NCBI GenBank assembly: GCA_009731375.1
Contig: BJOX01000335.1
Location: forward strand, 523,486 to 580,242
Reading direction: 5' to 3'
DNA: 56,757 nt
Origin: Paulinella micropora
Taxonomy: Eukaryota > Cercozoa > Imbricatea > Euglyphida
The notes below the pieces were generated by a model that worked only from the letters and a program-made list of their open reading frames with translations, did not search any database and had not been told where the DNA came from. A program made the translations under genes and the position numbers. Below, piece by piece: positions 22,763 to 33,181 of this stretch; within the stretch, counting starts at the first letter, position 1; every line of letters starts with the position of its first letter.

Positions 22763-23408
22763 GAGTAAAGGCAGTTCTCTTACATTTAATCTAAATTAAA
22801 ACAATGTCTATCTTTGAAAAAAAAGGAGAGAACGTTGGGTGGGGGACAGAGAGAGAGGGAGGGGGGGAGGGGAAACAGTAAAAAAAAGTAGGTTCTTTTT
22901 TTGTTGTTTCGCTGTTTGTTCTAATACAAAGACGTTCTTGGCGAGAGGACAAGGCGTAGGCGCGCGCGGGGGATTGAGGGGAGGGGGGACGGGTTTGTCG
23001 TGCGTTTGGAAAGGCACGTGATGGCCAAAGAGTTCGTATGGCCCAAAAGAGTGCGAGCGGGGGGTGGGGGGTTTGTGTGCGGAGAAGAAAGGGGGGGAGA
23101 GCTATCAGTGAGACCCAACAACTGTTTTGGCTTTCGAACGTTCTCTGCCCCCCTCATTGACACAAACCCACCACCCGCCGCTCCCTTCCCTCCCGGCCCT
23201 TTCGTCCGTTCTTCATCCGGTATGATTAATATCTTTTGGTATAGTCATTTTGCTCTGGTGACAGACCTTGTTTTTGCTGCATCAATGATATATTATTTTA
23301 CCACAAGCCCCTTCCACCCTCCTGCTTTTTTTTTCTCTCTCTCAATGCCAGGACGTTGTTGCGGCGAGGAAAGAAAGTGTGTGAAAAGTGCAAAAAGGAG
23401 AGGGGGGT
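22763..23408. other. Spacer with G-rich tracts
   Basis: No supported gene. G-rich stretches occur around 22,850 and 22,975, with T-rich DNA near 23,325. Ends at a 10-N gap (23409-23418). Confidence 0.5.
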
Positions 23409-23418
23409 NNNNNNNNNN

Positions 23419-23690
23419 CGCGCTGCCCGTGAGGAGCCTTTGCCGGGCCAAGCCGGTGGCACCATGTGCTTCGCCGCGCGCGCCTCCGCCGAATGTTAAG
23501 AGGGACTTCGAGCCCATCAAGCACAGGCACCAGGCTTAGTGGTCTTTTGTTTACTACGAGGAAAAGAACGCGGGGGCCCGCGCGGAAGAGCTGACCCGGC
23601 TGGCGCCGGCCACCACGGAGCTCCGCAACGAGTCCTGCGCCTGCTCATGATGGCCACGCTGCAGGATACGCTGGGCACGCTCATGCCGGG
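23419..23690 (+). pseudogene. Partial copy of the 18.7-22.8 kb gene
   Basis: About 270 bp nearly identical to 20,320-20,590. It carries a small sequence change after AAGCCGGTGGCA, an in-frame TAG in place of the CAG codon after CACCAGGCT, and a one-base loss near 23,633. The left side is cut by the assembly gap; similarity on the right ends near GGGCACG, just before the portal-like gene. It may be a real duplication or a collapsed or misjoined allele. Confidence 0.7.
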
Positions 23691-23868
23691 GGGGCACGCG
23701 CACGAGGTCTGGGTCGGCGAGGTGCAGGCGTGGCTGGCGCGCCACATCCGCCAGACCAGGTTCGTGGACAACATTCCTATGGTCGTGGACAACATTCCTA
23801 TGGCCATTTCGATCATCATCGTCGTTACAAGAAAGACGTTTCGATAATTGCCGGGTGGGTGGTGGGGG

Positions 23869-25262
23869 ATGGCCGCCCTGCGGCAGGAAGATATTTTCCC
23901 TGTGCATGCCCGCCAGGCCACCCAAATTAGCCGCCGGGTCCGGCTGACACTAGAGAGGATGAGCATGGAGCCCTGCGTCTTTGAGGCTTTAAACAAGGTC
24001 AGAGAGCAAATCCTGTCGGGCGGGATCTCGGTACTTACCCAGAGCGGTCACAAGCCGCGCCATCCGGCGACCCGGGAATTAAGGGCTCACCTGTCCAAAC
24101 TAACCAGCCAGATCGTTCTCAGCATGTACAAGCAGGGCCTGTGCCTGCTGGTGGGCGAAGTCTTCGATTGTGTGGACGCCTGCGACTTCGACATTTCGTT
24201 CATTGAACTCAGACACCGATGGAAGTACTCCTGCTTCCACCGCCGCAGCTGGGGCAAAATTCGCAGGGACGTCGTCGTAGTGGAGTTTCCGCCGTACCGG
24301 CCGAACCATACGGGCCTGCCCTGCAGCCCGATGTGCTCGCTGTTAGAAACGTACCTCATCCGCCGGCAACTGGAAAACACCAGGCTGGCCTTTAGCCTAG
24401 ACCACGCCGCGGACGCCGTTCTCCTGGCACGCAAGCGCACGGGCAACGTAGACGGGATCTTTGAGGAAGCCTACCTCAAAGGTAGCATACCCAGTGGCCT
24501 AGGCAGCAAGCCACAACCTCCCGAGCAAAAGATCAGCGTGCCTCCCGCTAATTGGAAAGACAGGGACAGTGCGCCGGAAGCGCCGAACGAAAGTAACAGA
24601 GGCTTCTTGCCGGGCCTCGTGTTCAGGGCGGGGAAGCAGGACGCGGGGCAGCTGGCAGAGCTCGCGTTCCTGGAAGAGCTGCGGTCTGACAAGTTCTACA
24701 ACACGGACGCACTACCGCCGTGGCGGGCGTCTGCGCGGCCAGGGACAACACGGCCCTGGTGTACTCCCGCGAGGCCCTGCGCCCCGAACAAGAGATTTCG
24801 CACGAGCAGTGGTGCGCCCTGGTCGCGCGGGCCTTCTCTCTGCCCATCGGGCAGACCGACCGCCGCAATCGCAGCGCCGAGGTCATCCACGCCTTCCAGT
24901 TCTACCGGAACAGCTTCCTGCACCAGACCGCGCTGTTCCGTGATTTGCTCAACGACCTGCTCGCCGACCTAGAGACCGCCAACCTGCGAGCGCGCGCCTC
25001 GCACTGGGGGCTGCGAACGGACGTCGACAAGCAGTTGCTCAAGTGCTGGTGGAAGGCGGAGGTCATAGGTGCGCCCGACACGGGCTCCGTAGAGGAGCTG
25101 CTGCAACTGATCAAGCTCCAGAACACGCTTAGGCCCGACCTGACGCACGAGGCCGCAATTCTGCGCGCGCTGTATGAGAATTACATGCCAAGCAATAGCA
25201 ACCCCGCCGGCTCGTCTAAGAGTGCCAAGCGCGGTTCGCGTGCCAAGCGCGGCCGCCGGTGA
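23869..25262 (+). CDS. Portal-like protein (HK97/herpes-type packaging portal candidate)
   Basis: The ATG at 23869 is the first in frame; a separate upstream frame from an ATG at 23,682 may hold the true N-terminus. Near the start, EPCVFEALNKVREQILSGG resembles the wing-domain opening of phage portals (resident-copy pattern 'P.v..al....e.il.g'). A conserved-looking middle (FIELRHRWKY, then PPYRPNHTGLPCSPMCSLLE, then YLIRRQLENTRLAFSLDHAA) fits portal core spacing. Near the end, VARAFSLPIG followed by an Asn/Arg turn, AEVIHAFQFYRNSF and RDLLNDLLADLE matches the 'iaraFgvP....n.e......f...l.P....le' signature. The frame breaks once near 24,717. Length about 465 residues with a basic tail (KSAKRGSRAKRGRR). 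Portals form the dodecameric DNA gate of duplodnavirus capsids. The call is by eye. Confidence 0.45.
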
Positions 25263-25290
25263 TTTTTTGTGCTCTGCCCCNNNNNNNNNN

Positions 25291-25643
25291 CAAAGGTTTT
25301 GGGTGAAAACTAGGGTGTACAAGAAAATAAAAAAAATTAAATCCCGCTCATGGCGAGACATTTTGCACTCGCGTCAGTAATTTTTTTAATGCTTGACAAT
25401 TTTTCCCTGAATCCGACGTTTTCTATTTTTCATTGCTGAATACTACTCAGAATTTAAAAACACACACACACAAACTTGAGTTTCCTCGCGCGACTGGAAA
25501 GCAGCTTAAAACTCCTGCCCGGCATCCTAGCCTCTCTCCCCCCCCCCCAATTTTTTTTTGAGAAAAAAAAGTGTTTCTGCCATTCAGCTTGGCAAGTGTG
25601 TTCTGCGCGGCGGGCCCCCCCCCCCCCCCCCCAAAAAAAAAAA
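25291..25643. other. Spacer before long gap
   Basis: AT-rich sequence, an (AC)n run near 25,460, and poly-C then poly-A up to the gap at 25644-26395. No gene supported. Confidence 0.6.
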
Positions 25644-26395
25644 NNNNNNNNNNNNNNNNNNNNNNNNNNNNNNNNNNNNNNNNNNNNNNNNNNNNNNNNN
25701 NNNNNNNNNNNNNNNNNNNNNNNNNNNNNNNNNNNNNNNNNNNNNNNNNNNNNNNNNNNNNNNNNNNNNNNNNNNNNNNNNNNNNNNNNNNNNNNNNNNN
25801 NNNNNNNNNNNNNNNNNNNNNNNNNNNNNNNNNNNNNNNNNNNNNNNNNNNNNNNNNNNNNNNNNNNNNNNNNNNNNNNNNNNNNNNNNNNNNNNNNNNN
25901 NNNNNNNNNNNNNNNNNNNNNNNNNNNNNNNNNNNNNNNNNNNNNNNNNNNNNNNNNNNNNNNNNNNNNNNNNNNNNNNNNNNNNNNNNNNNNNNNNNNN
26001 NNNNNNNNNNNNNNNNNNNNNNNNNNNNNNNNNNNNNNNNNNNNNNNNNNNNNNNNNNNNNNNNNNNNNNNNNNNNNNNNNNNNNNNNNNNNNNNNNNNN
26101 NNNNNNNNNNNNNNNNNNNNNNNNNNNNNNNNNNNNNNNNNNNNNNNNNNNNNNNNNNNNNNNNNNNNNNNNNNNNNNNNNNNNNNNNNNNNNNNNNNNN
26201 NNNNNNNNNNNNNNNNNNNNNNNNNNNNNNNNNNNNNNNNNNNNNNNNNNNNNNNNNNNNNNNNNNNNNNNNNNNNNNNNNNNNNNNNNNNNNNNNNNNN
26301 NNNNNNNNNNNNNNNNNNNNNNNNNNNNNNNNNNNNNNNNNNNNNNNNNNNNNNNNNNNNNNNNNNNNNNNNNNNNNNNNNNNNNNNNNNNNNNN

Positions 26396-26965
26396 GTCCA
26401 GATAGCGCTGTTCTACTACGACTGCGTGCTGCACTTGGGCCTCCTAGCGCTGTTCCTGATAAGTGGCACAGTGGTGCTGGCAGACCTCGTGCTGCTGCGC
26501 GCCGACTCTACTATTGTGTTCGACACGTGCGCCGTGGTCGACGCCTTCTGCGTCCTGTGTTTCTGCTGGTGCCTGCAAAGCTATTTGCCGTACAGGAACC
26601 TCTACGCGCTGCTGGTGCTGCTGATCGCTTCGTCGGTCACCTTCTTCGTCGAGATCTGGCGGCCGTACGGTTCCGTGCTCGGCAACCTGAGCCTGCTGTG
26701 GCGCACGGAGCTGCCGGTGCAAGCGCGCGGGACGCTGGGGGTGATCGTCATGTCCACCGTCACGTGCGCCTACGTGCTGTGGCAGCTGGAACGCGCCATG
26801 CACCATACCGCCAGAAGCAATAGCTACCGGGCCTCGCTGCTCCCGTTTTGCAATCTGGTAGAAATGGTCTTTCTCATGGGGCTGGGGCTGACGCGGGTCA
26901 TGGAGGGCACCAGGGCCCTGCGCACACGGTTTCAGAACACGATCCCGCGGCCCGCCGCCTTGTAA
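26396..26965 (+). CDS. Multi-span membrane protein (5' part lost in gap)
   Basis: The frame enters from the gap and ends in TAA at 26965, giving 189 codons. There are about five hydrophobic helices: LHLGLLALFLISGTVVLADL, FDTCAVVDAFCVLCFCWCL, LYALLVLLIASSVTFFVEIW, VIVMSTVTCAYVLW, and LPFCNLVEMVFLMGLGL. Charged residues fall between them. The short C-terminal tail is basic. The start and family cannot be determined. It is likely a viral or host membrane protein. Confidence 0.6.
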   Translation, partial: VQIALFYYDCVLHLGLLALFLISGTVVLADLVLLRADSTIVFDTCAVVDAFCVLCFCWCLQSYLPYRNLYALLVLLIASSVTFFVEIWRPYGSVLGNLSLLWRTELPVQARGTLGVIVMSTVTCAYVLWQLERAMHHTARSNSYRASLLPFCNLVEMVFLMGLGLTRVMEGTRALRTRFQNTIPRPAAL

Positions 26966-27387
26966 AAGTTTTACGGTGAGCGACAGAGGGCTCTTCCCAA
27001 AACAAAAAGAAAAAGATCAACCACCAGAAAATTAAAAAAACAGGTGGCAGAAAGGGGGGAAAAAATGGGGGGGGGGGAGAAATGTGGGCGGCGGCAGGCT
27101 TGGCTCCCGGTCTTGGGTTTTTGTTGTGGCCCGAGAAACGCCCCCCTCCCCACCTTTTCCCAACATTTTCCCCGACATTTTCCCGCGCGGCCCCCCCCCC
27201 TCTTTTTTTTGGGGGGCGCCTTGTCTATTTGGCTGGCGGTTTTTTTTTCTATTTGGCCCCCCCNNNNNNNNNNNNNNNNNNNNNNNNNNNNNNNNNNNNN
27301 NNNNNNNNNNNNNNNNNNNNNNNNNNNNNNNNNNNNNNNNNNNNNNNNNNNNNNNNNNNNNNNNNNNNNNNNNNNNNNNNNNNNNNN

Positions 27388-27407
27388 GGGGGGGGGGGGG
27401 GGGGGGA
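27388..27407 (+). repeat. Poly-G tract at gap edge
   Basis: Twenty-base G run directly after the gap 27264-27387, about 60 bp upstream of the next gene. Confidence 0.85.
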
Positions 27408-27465
27408 GAAAAGAAAAGCACTTTCAACCTTCTGGTAGAGAAATCCGGTCCACGCGCAAAACAAA

Positions 27466-27921
27466 TTGACCGACGTGCAGAACCCCCGGGACGCAGACCT
27501 GACCACTCCCTGGCCTGAAAAGAAACAGCGGACCGAACCACCACAAGTAGCGGAAAGTAAAAAGGAAACAGCGCAGGAGTTCGTGCTGGTGCGCCGCGGG
27601 GATGCCGGATCCTCCAACCCCGAGTGGTGTGCGCAGCGGTACGGCTGCATCGCGTACTTCAACGAGAAAGCCCGCGACGAAGACGCGCTACAGGAGCTGA
27701 TCGCGCCGCTGCTCAAGGAATCCGCCGGCGTCGCGGTGGTCAGGGCCCTGGTCGGCGCGCGTGCCCTGGCCCTGCACTACACAGAAAAAGAGAGCCACGC
27801 CGAGAAGAAGCAGAATTGTCAGGGCTGCGCGTGGAAGAAGTGCGACGGCCCGCTGTGCCACGAGATGCTGCACAAGGACGAGAATTGTGCCTGCGGCTTC
27901 GGCTCGGCCAAGGGCGCCTAG
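27466..27921 (+). CDS. Cys-tailed family protein, copy 2 (CACG motif)
   Basis: The open frame ends in TAG at 27921. The first possible codon is TTG at 27466, so the start is uncertain and may lie in the G tract or gap. The body parallels the 10,043-10,797 protein: FVLVRRGD, then WCAQRYGC, an Ala/Leu helix (VRALVGARALALHY), and a Cys cluster CQGCAWKKCDGPLC ending CACGF. Seven or more Cys in about 45 residues suggest zinc binding. This copy is shorter and ends nine residues after CACG, probably the native end of the family. Function unknown. Confidence 0.55.
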   Translation: MTDVQNPRDADLTTPWPEKKQRTEPPQVAESKKETAQEFVLVRRGDAGSSNPEWCAQRYGCIAYFNEKARDEDALQELIAPLLKESAGVAVVRALVGARALALHYTEKESHAEKKQNCQGCAWKKCDGPLCHEMLHKDENCACGFGSAKGA

Positions 27922-28364
27922 GCGCACACGCGACAGAATGGCAAAAGTTTTGTTTTCTTTTTGCAACAAAAAAGCCACCTATAGAATCTTCTTGCCGTCT
28001 TGGCTTCTTTTTTTTCTTTTTTGCTAGCATTCACGTCAATCTTTTTCTTTTTTCCTTAAATACAATCGATCACTTGTTTTTTTTGTCAACCTTTCCTAGT
28101 TTTTTTTTCTTGTAAACCTAGATTTGACATGAATGGGGTTGGTCGTGACGGGCGCCGGGGGGGGGGGGGCCCAAAAAACAAAATGCGCCGAGCCTTTGTT
28201 TTTTTTTCTTTCCAGCCTTTACAAAACAAAAGCGAAATGGATAAATTTGTATGTCCATTTTTATAACGCCTCCCAACGTATATAAAAAAAGGATTAATAA
28301 ATCTTAAAAGAAAAATTCTTCTAGTCTGAAGAAAGAGCAAAGTCCAAGAGCGAAAAAAAAAAAG
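27922..28364. other. Spacer
   Basis: AT- and T-rich spacer containing a G12/C tract near 28,157-28,172. No gene supported. Confidence 0.5.
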
Positions 28365-29768
28365 ATGCAACGGGCTGCCCACAACAGACAAATTTTAATC
28401 GACCGATTGGGCCTAACCCAAAGCTGCAGAGATTGGAAAGAGCCCCTACCAATACCAAAACCGACCAACCTCGCAAAGGTTCATGCCAAAGTCCTGCGCT
28501 GGCACCCCTTTACGACGGATTGCCCGATGTTGCGGTCCGACGATGACAGACTTGGTCTCGATCACTTAGATGCAATCTTTCTCGACCATCAAGACAGAAC
28601 CGCGCAGAGGTTCACGCAGCCTTTCCCTGAAGATATTCCGTGCATAGCCATTACAAGTAAACAACTTCGGACGTTTCTAAGCCTTCCAGGTGTTGAGAAG
28701 CTCAAGACTGACAAGGCTTATGCTGTGCCCTCGAAAGGACTGCTAATCAAACGCATGACTAGATATCAGACAGAAGAAAGCGCTGCTATGGACGCGTACG
28801 TGTTGGACTACATGCAGCTTCAATCCTTCTTTGCAAACCAAAATTTGGCGCCACCAGTCTACGGCTGCCTCAGGGAACAATTCAACAATGAGAGTGTGTT
28901 GTGGGTTGTCATGGAGTATGTCGAGCCGCCGGCAGGGCAAAAGGGCGCGGACGTATCCCATCTGTAAAACGTCAAGAAGGAAGACGTGGAGGCATATCTG
29001 GAATTTTGGAAAAGGGTACTAGACCTTTTGGTGCAAATAAACTGTCTGCACTGCGACGGCAAGCCAGAAAATACGTTGTTCAACCAGACCTTTAAAGTAA
29101 TCGATCTGGACCCGTACTGGTGCCTGGACTTCATACCGACAGGCAAATGCGACAAAACGATGCACCAAACTCTCAGGCTATCTAATGCGCTGAGCCTGCT
29201 CGCCAACAGCGTTGGTAAGCTCAACAGAGAGCTGATGCAAGGCTTGCACGGCTTTGTCACTGATATGCTCCAAAAACTAAAGGACAAGGAGGCCTTCGAG
29301 CGTTGTGCTAGGTGGTGGTTTCTGAGCATGTTCCGATTACCGTACAAAAAATTCTGTTGCAGGGGGCCCTGCATGCAGGCCCTGTTTTACCTGCAAAACA
29401 AAAGTTTTAATAACGTCAATAGACATAAAGGTTACGATAGCGTTACGTGGCTGTGCCCGCTCTCGTCATCATGCAAGCTCTTCAGGCTAGAAAGTAACCA
29501 ACTCTCGTTCACAATCGACATCGTCGATAACAACACTGATAATCTACCAATGTCGGCTTTTATTCGTGTGGCACTGCTTGATGAGTCACGGCCTCTAATT
29601 GCACGTACTTTCGGCATTGCCAAAACACCGGGATTTCCGGCTTCGCTGCAAAACACAACGAAAGTGTCCGTAAATTCCGGCACCTTGTGCATTTGTCGCG
29701 AAATTCACCGGAAAGTCGAAACTAGTGAAAAAAAATTTGCAAAGGACATTTCGGCAATGGCAAATTAG
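28365..29768 (+). pseudogene. Protein-kinase-like gene with in-frame TAA
   Basis: ATG at 28365, final TAG at 29768. The frame is continuous except for TAA at 28965 (codon 201). The expected kinase marks appear in order: a beta-3 Lys (LLIKR, residue about 129), a hinge-like VVMEYVE (181-187), the catalytic loop LHCDGKPENTL (228-238, His-x-Asp-x-Lys-Pro-x-Asn), and DLD (247-249) in place of DFG. The glycine loop is weak. The residues after the kinase core are unrecognised. Because the stop separates the ATP-binding from the catalytic half, the gene is inactive unless the stop is an error or is read through. Its lower GC differs from the surrounding GC-rich genes. Confidence 0.65.
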
Positions 29769-29890
29769 CTAAAGAAAATTTTTGGGGAAACAAACGCGGG
29801 CGGGGAATTTTTGAGGTTTACATTTTTTTCCCCAAAAATTTTCTGTCGCTAGTTTGCAAATGCCGAAATGTCCTTCGCGAAAAAAAATTT
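29690..29890. repeat. Foldback (MITE-like) element, copy 1
   Basis: Arms of about 50 bp (GCAAAGGACATTTCGGCAAT at 29737 onward, reverse-complemented around 29,830-29,880) surround a short loop. It begins within the kinase gene's final codons and supplies its stop. Confidence 0.7.
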
Positions 29891-29934
29891 CTTGGTGTGC
29901 CGCAAATTTCGGACAATATCAGTTACCCGTAAAT

Positions 29935-30145
29935 TCCTGCACTGGTGGCACTTGTCGCGAAATTCACCGGAAAGTCGAAACTATGGAAAAAAATTTGCAA
30001 AGGACATTTCGGCAATGGCAAATTAGCTAAAGAAATTTTTTGGGGAAAGAAAGGCGGGCGGGGAAAAAATTAAATGTGCAAAAAATTCCCCGCCCGCCTT
30101 TCTTTCCCCAAAATTTTTCTGTCGCTAATTTGTAAATGCCACATG
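29935..30145. repeat. Foldback (MITE-like) element, copy 2
   Basis: Near-copy of the preceding element. The inner arms (GGGGAAAGAAAGGCGGGCGG at 30042 and its reverse complement near 30,087-30,110) are nearly perfect, with a loop of about 20 bp. The outer part repeats TTGTCGCGAAATTCACCGG. Confidence 0.75.
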
Positions 30146-30519
30146 AATTTGCGGTTACTCAAATTTGCAGTAAGTTTGTGGTACAGTGCAGGGTGTTAGT
30201 ATGCAACGAAGGCTACACCACCCAAAATTGTACGCAATGCGGGGCCCTGTGGCAGGACATCGGAGCTGTTAGTCTGTCTGTCAGTGGTGCGCCTTGCAAC
30301 ACGAACGCGATATGAACGCTAGTCTCAACATTCTCTTACAGTCTGCCCCTAGGCGAGCAAGACATTTATACAACCTAACACACGAAGATCTAGGACTGGA
30401 AAAGTGATCTGTTATCGTGTTTTGCCAGATGGAGCCTGACTGTGTCGTGAAAAAAGTCTGTGGTGTCTGGGTCGCAAAACCAAAGAATTCAATCCATCCG
30501 AATATCAGTTACCCGTAAC
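30146..30519. other. Intergenic stretch between repeats
   Basis: Moderate GC, no supported gene. Confidence 0.4.
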
Positions 30520-30575
30520 TTCCGGCGCCGGGTGCATTTGTCGCGAAATTTGCCAGGAAAGTCTTACAGCCAGTG
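30520..30575. repeat. Partial third copy of foldback outer sequence
   Basis: Contains GTGCATTTGTCGCGAAATTT and flanking bases similar to the left ends of the two foldback elements, without arms. Confidence 0.5.
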
Positions 30576-30638
30576 AAGTGCAGCTAAATACCAAAGACTT
30601 CATCCAAAATAAAGTTCTTTTAATTCTTTTTTTTGACT

Positions 30639-31697
30639 CTACCGTTTTTTAGGTCTGATTTGCATGTGTTTCTTTTTACTTGGGGCAGCCGCACCCGGCG
30701 CAAGTTTTGAGATTGGTGCTATCCAAAAATGTTTGAAAACAGATTTGGAAACCCTTTCTGTAGAAACCTTTCTTAGCGCTCTTGCGACCACTCTGTGCCG
30801 GTCTAGATCGGGCTCGTCTGTCATGGTACACAGTATCGAATTCAGTTCGTTAGTCAGCTCCAAAACCTCAGACCTCATGCTCCAACTCTGCAGTTCCGCG
30901 ATCAACAGACGCGTTTCGTTATAACCCAGCTTGTAGCAAGCGCTTTTAAGATCGCTGAGGTTCTGGACCGCGGACAACACAGTGTGCCAGTCGTTAGGCA
31001 AACGTGTTGAACTTGTTAGAAACCTTTTCAACGTAGTTATCTTGTTAGGAACACTTTTTTCAACGTACCGCCCCAACAAACGTCGCCTTCCCTGTATTGC
31101 GTTGGTCAATCTCTGGTCTAGTGTGCGCGCTTGCGATACGCGGCCGACAAGGCACTGCGGATTTTCGTGCAATAGCGTAGTTAACGCTTCTGCTAAGGGC
31201 TGCTTCACTGCGTCGGTGATGTCGTCCTGTGTGTAGTGTCTGCTTAATGTGCGGCCCTCCTGGTTTACCAGTTGGACTAGTGGTTTCTTGTCTCAGGTAT
31301 GGGTTCGGCCTCCGGTGAGGGATGTGAGAGAAATGCAAGCATATCCGTCTGTTTTGACCGGCTTGCCCAGCTTGTTATACTGTTGGTGCACTGTCGTTTT
31401 TGACTTCACATCATCCCCAAAGCTTCGCTCCTTTGTCTTAAAGCGGTCTGCTTGTAAAATAAGCTTGACGTCTTGTCTTATCTGTTCCTTTATGTCGTCC
31501 ACGTTGGCCTCATTATCCGTCAGTGGCTGCTTCCAAGGCCACAAAGGCGTGTTCAAAGAAATTTTCAGAGCTTGCAGGACGACATTTTTCAGTTCATCGA
31601 ACGTCTTCCAATCTCCAAGCTCAACATAGCCTTTGATCTCATCATTGACCAAGTATCCATTGCTGATTTTGTAACAAACTACAATAACAGGGGTCAT
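30639..31697 (-). pseudogene. Unknown ORF with in-frame TGA
   Basis: From ATG at 31697 the frame runs to TGA at 31293 and then continues open in the same frame to a stop at 30639, about 350 codons in total. Blocks before the stop (VIVVCYKISNGYLVNDEIKG) and after it (LIAELQSWSMRSEVLELTNE) both look like real protein. The end is basic (KKKHMQIRPKKR). No family recognised. GC and codon use resemble the kinase-like neighbour rather than the GC-rich genes. A single substitution, an assembly error or readthrough could explain the TGA. Confidence 0.45.
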
Positions 31698-31988
31698 TGA
31701 ATAGACGTCTTGTGCGCCGAATGGAGAGGGTATTGCTTTTTACTTATATTATCTACCACAAAAAAAGGCCAAGATATCTGATGTTCAAAAAAAAAAGAAG
31801 AAAAAAGAAATCCCCACCCCGCCAGCGTTCCCTCAGCAATGTTGGTCAAAAGTTTTGAGCTCTTGCCTATCTCTGTACAGAAAAAAAAGGCACGCCTACT
31901 AAGAAGAAAAAAAGAAGAAAAATAGATGGTGGCTTTTTTTTTGGTGGTGCTGTCCGGGGAATGGAGGGGAGGCCGTGATAATTTCTTT

Positions 31989-32968
31989 TCAGGAGCTGTC
32001 ACTGGAGCGCGAGGCCGGCGTCCGGTGGGGCGGTGACGGCGGCTCCAGCGGCGGCAGGAGGTCTAGCGGCGGGGACTGCAGCACAAAGTCGGGCGGCAGC
32101 TCCGGCGGCAGTGGCAGCGCCAGCGGCACCAGCGGCGGCAGCGGCAGCTCCGTGGGCGAAGGCGGGGGAGGGGGAGGGCACAAGGTTGTCGTCGGGCTGT
32201 CGGGCTGTCGCTTTCTTTTCTTGTGGCGTGGGGGCAGGAACTGGGCGTAGCAAACGGACACCGCTGCGTGGCGGAGCACAAAAGCCGACCTGCTGCGCCA
32301 GCCGGCCCCGCGCTGACGGCCGACATGATGTACACGTCGCCGTGGTCCAGCTGGATGCTCACCTCTCTGCCTACGGGGTGCCCGCCATAGTACCAGTGCC
32401 AGTGCAGGCCCATGGCGGCGCCGAGCCTCGCACCGATCACGCCGGCCAGGCCGTCGTGGCCGTGCGGCGAGATGCCTTGGCGGCGGTTGTTCGAGTACAG
32501 GTTGCCAAAGGTGGGACAGTCCCGCGCCTCCGGGATCAGCCCCTCTACCCCGCGCTTCAGCCGGGCCAGCAACGGCAGCCGCCCGAGCGGCACGGCGCCG
32601 TCGGCCTCGCCGAAGGCCAGGGTCTGGCAGTTTTTGGGGGGGGGACAGCCGCCGCGCACCGGGGCGGGCCACTCCAGCGCCAGCAACTCGTCTTGTAGCA
32701 GGCTGCTAGCGCCCGCTGGTAACGGCAAACCTAAGGCCATGGACCCCAATTCCATGAAACGCCACACGCCACGCCTAATCAACAGCACGCAGGCGTCGCC
32801 TTCGAGCGGCCGATCGCCGGGCTCTAGCCCTAGCTCTTCCAGGTCGAGCAAGTAGGTCTGCCACCTCAACAGCCTGGCCCTGGCGGCGATCGCGCGTATA
32901 GTTTCGCCCGTGAAAAAGTCAGAGGGGGCCGCGCAGGGCTCGAACGACACGGTCACGGTTCGGAACAT
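31989..32968 (-). CDS. AlkB-like 2OG-Fe(II) dioxygenase candidate
   Basis: ATG at 32968. Residues about 151-217 carry an AlkB-type core: FGNLYSNNRRQGISPHGHDG (N.Y....I..H, with Asp two residues after an intervening His), then IGARLGAAMGLHWHWYYGG, then REVSIQLDHGDVYIMS, which parallels the 'i.L.hGdLl.M' strand. The frame then changes near 32,310 into one with FVLRHAAVSVCYAQF, which may bear the distal iron-binding His. A Pro-rich tail ends at 31989. The family demethylates alkylated DNA, RNA or protein using iron and 2-oxoglutarate. The H-x-x-D spacing is unusual (normally H-x-D), so activity is uncertain. The N-terminal 150 residues are unrecognised. Confidence 0.5.
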
Positions 32969-33138
32969 GTAGGGGAGAGAGGAAAAGGAGGATTAGGGTC
33001 TGGGCAGTTTTTAGATCAAGGTTTTTTTTTGGCAACAGGCGCCAAAAAAAAAGTAGGGGTGTGTGCAGGGAGAAAAAAAGGGCTTCCAAAGAGGAGGAGC
33101 GCACGATCATTCTCACATCTAAAAAAAAAGAGCTCAAG

Positions 33139-33181
33139 AGGGGGGGGGGGGGGGGGGGGGCCCCCCCCCCCCCCCCCCCCC
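33139..33181 (+). repeat. Adjacent poly-G and poly-C tracts
   Basis: About 22 G followed immediately by about 21 C, then a 10-N gap (33182-33191). It forms a perfect hairpin-capable palindrome, which is also a classic assembly breakpoint. Confidence 0.85.

Noticed and set aside
23000-23539. 179-residue plus-strand ORF
   Set aside because: Low-complexity spacer joined through a 10-N gap to the duplicated fragment; not a gene.
25454-26434. ORFs of 300-460 residues across the 752-N gap
   Set aside because: Open only because N cannot encode stops. Only the plus-strand frame after 26396 is supported.
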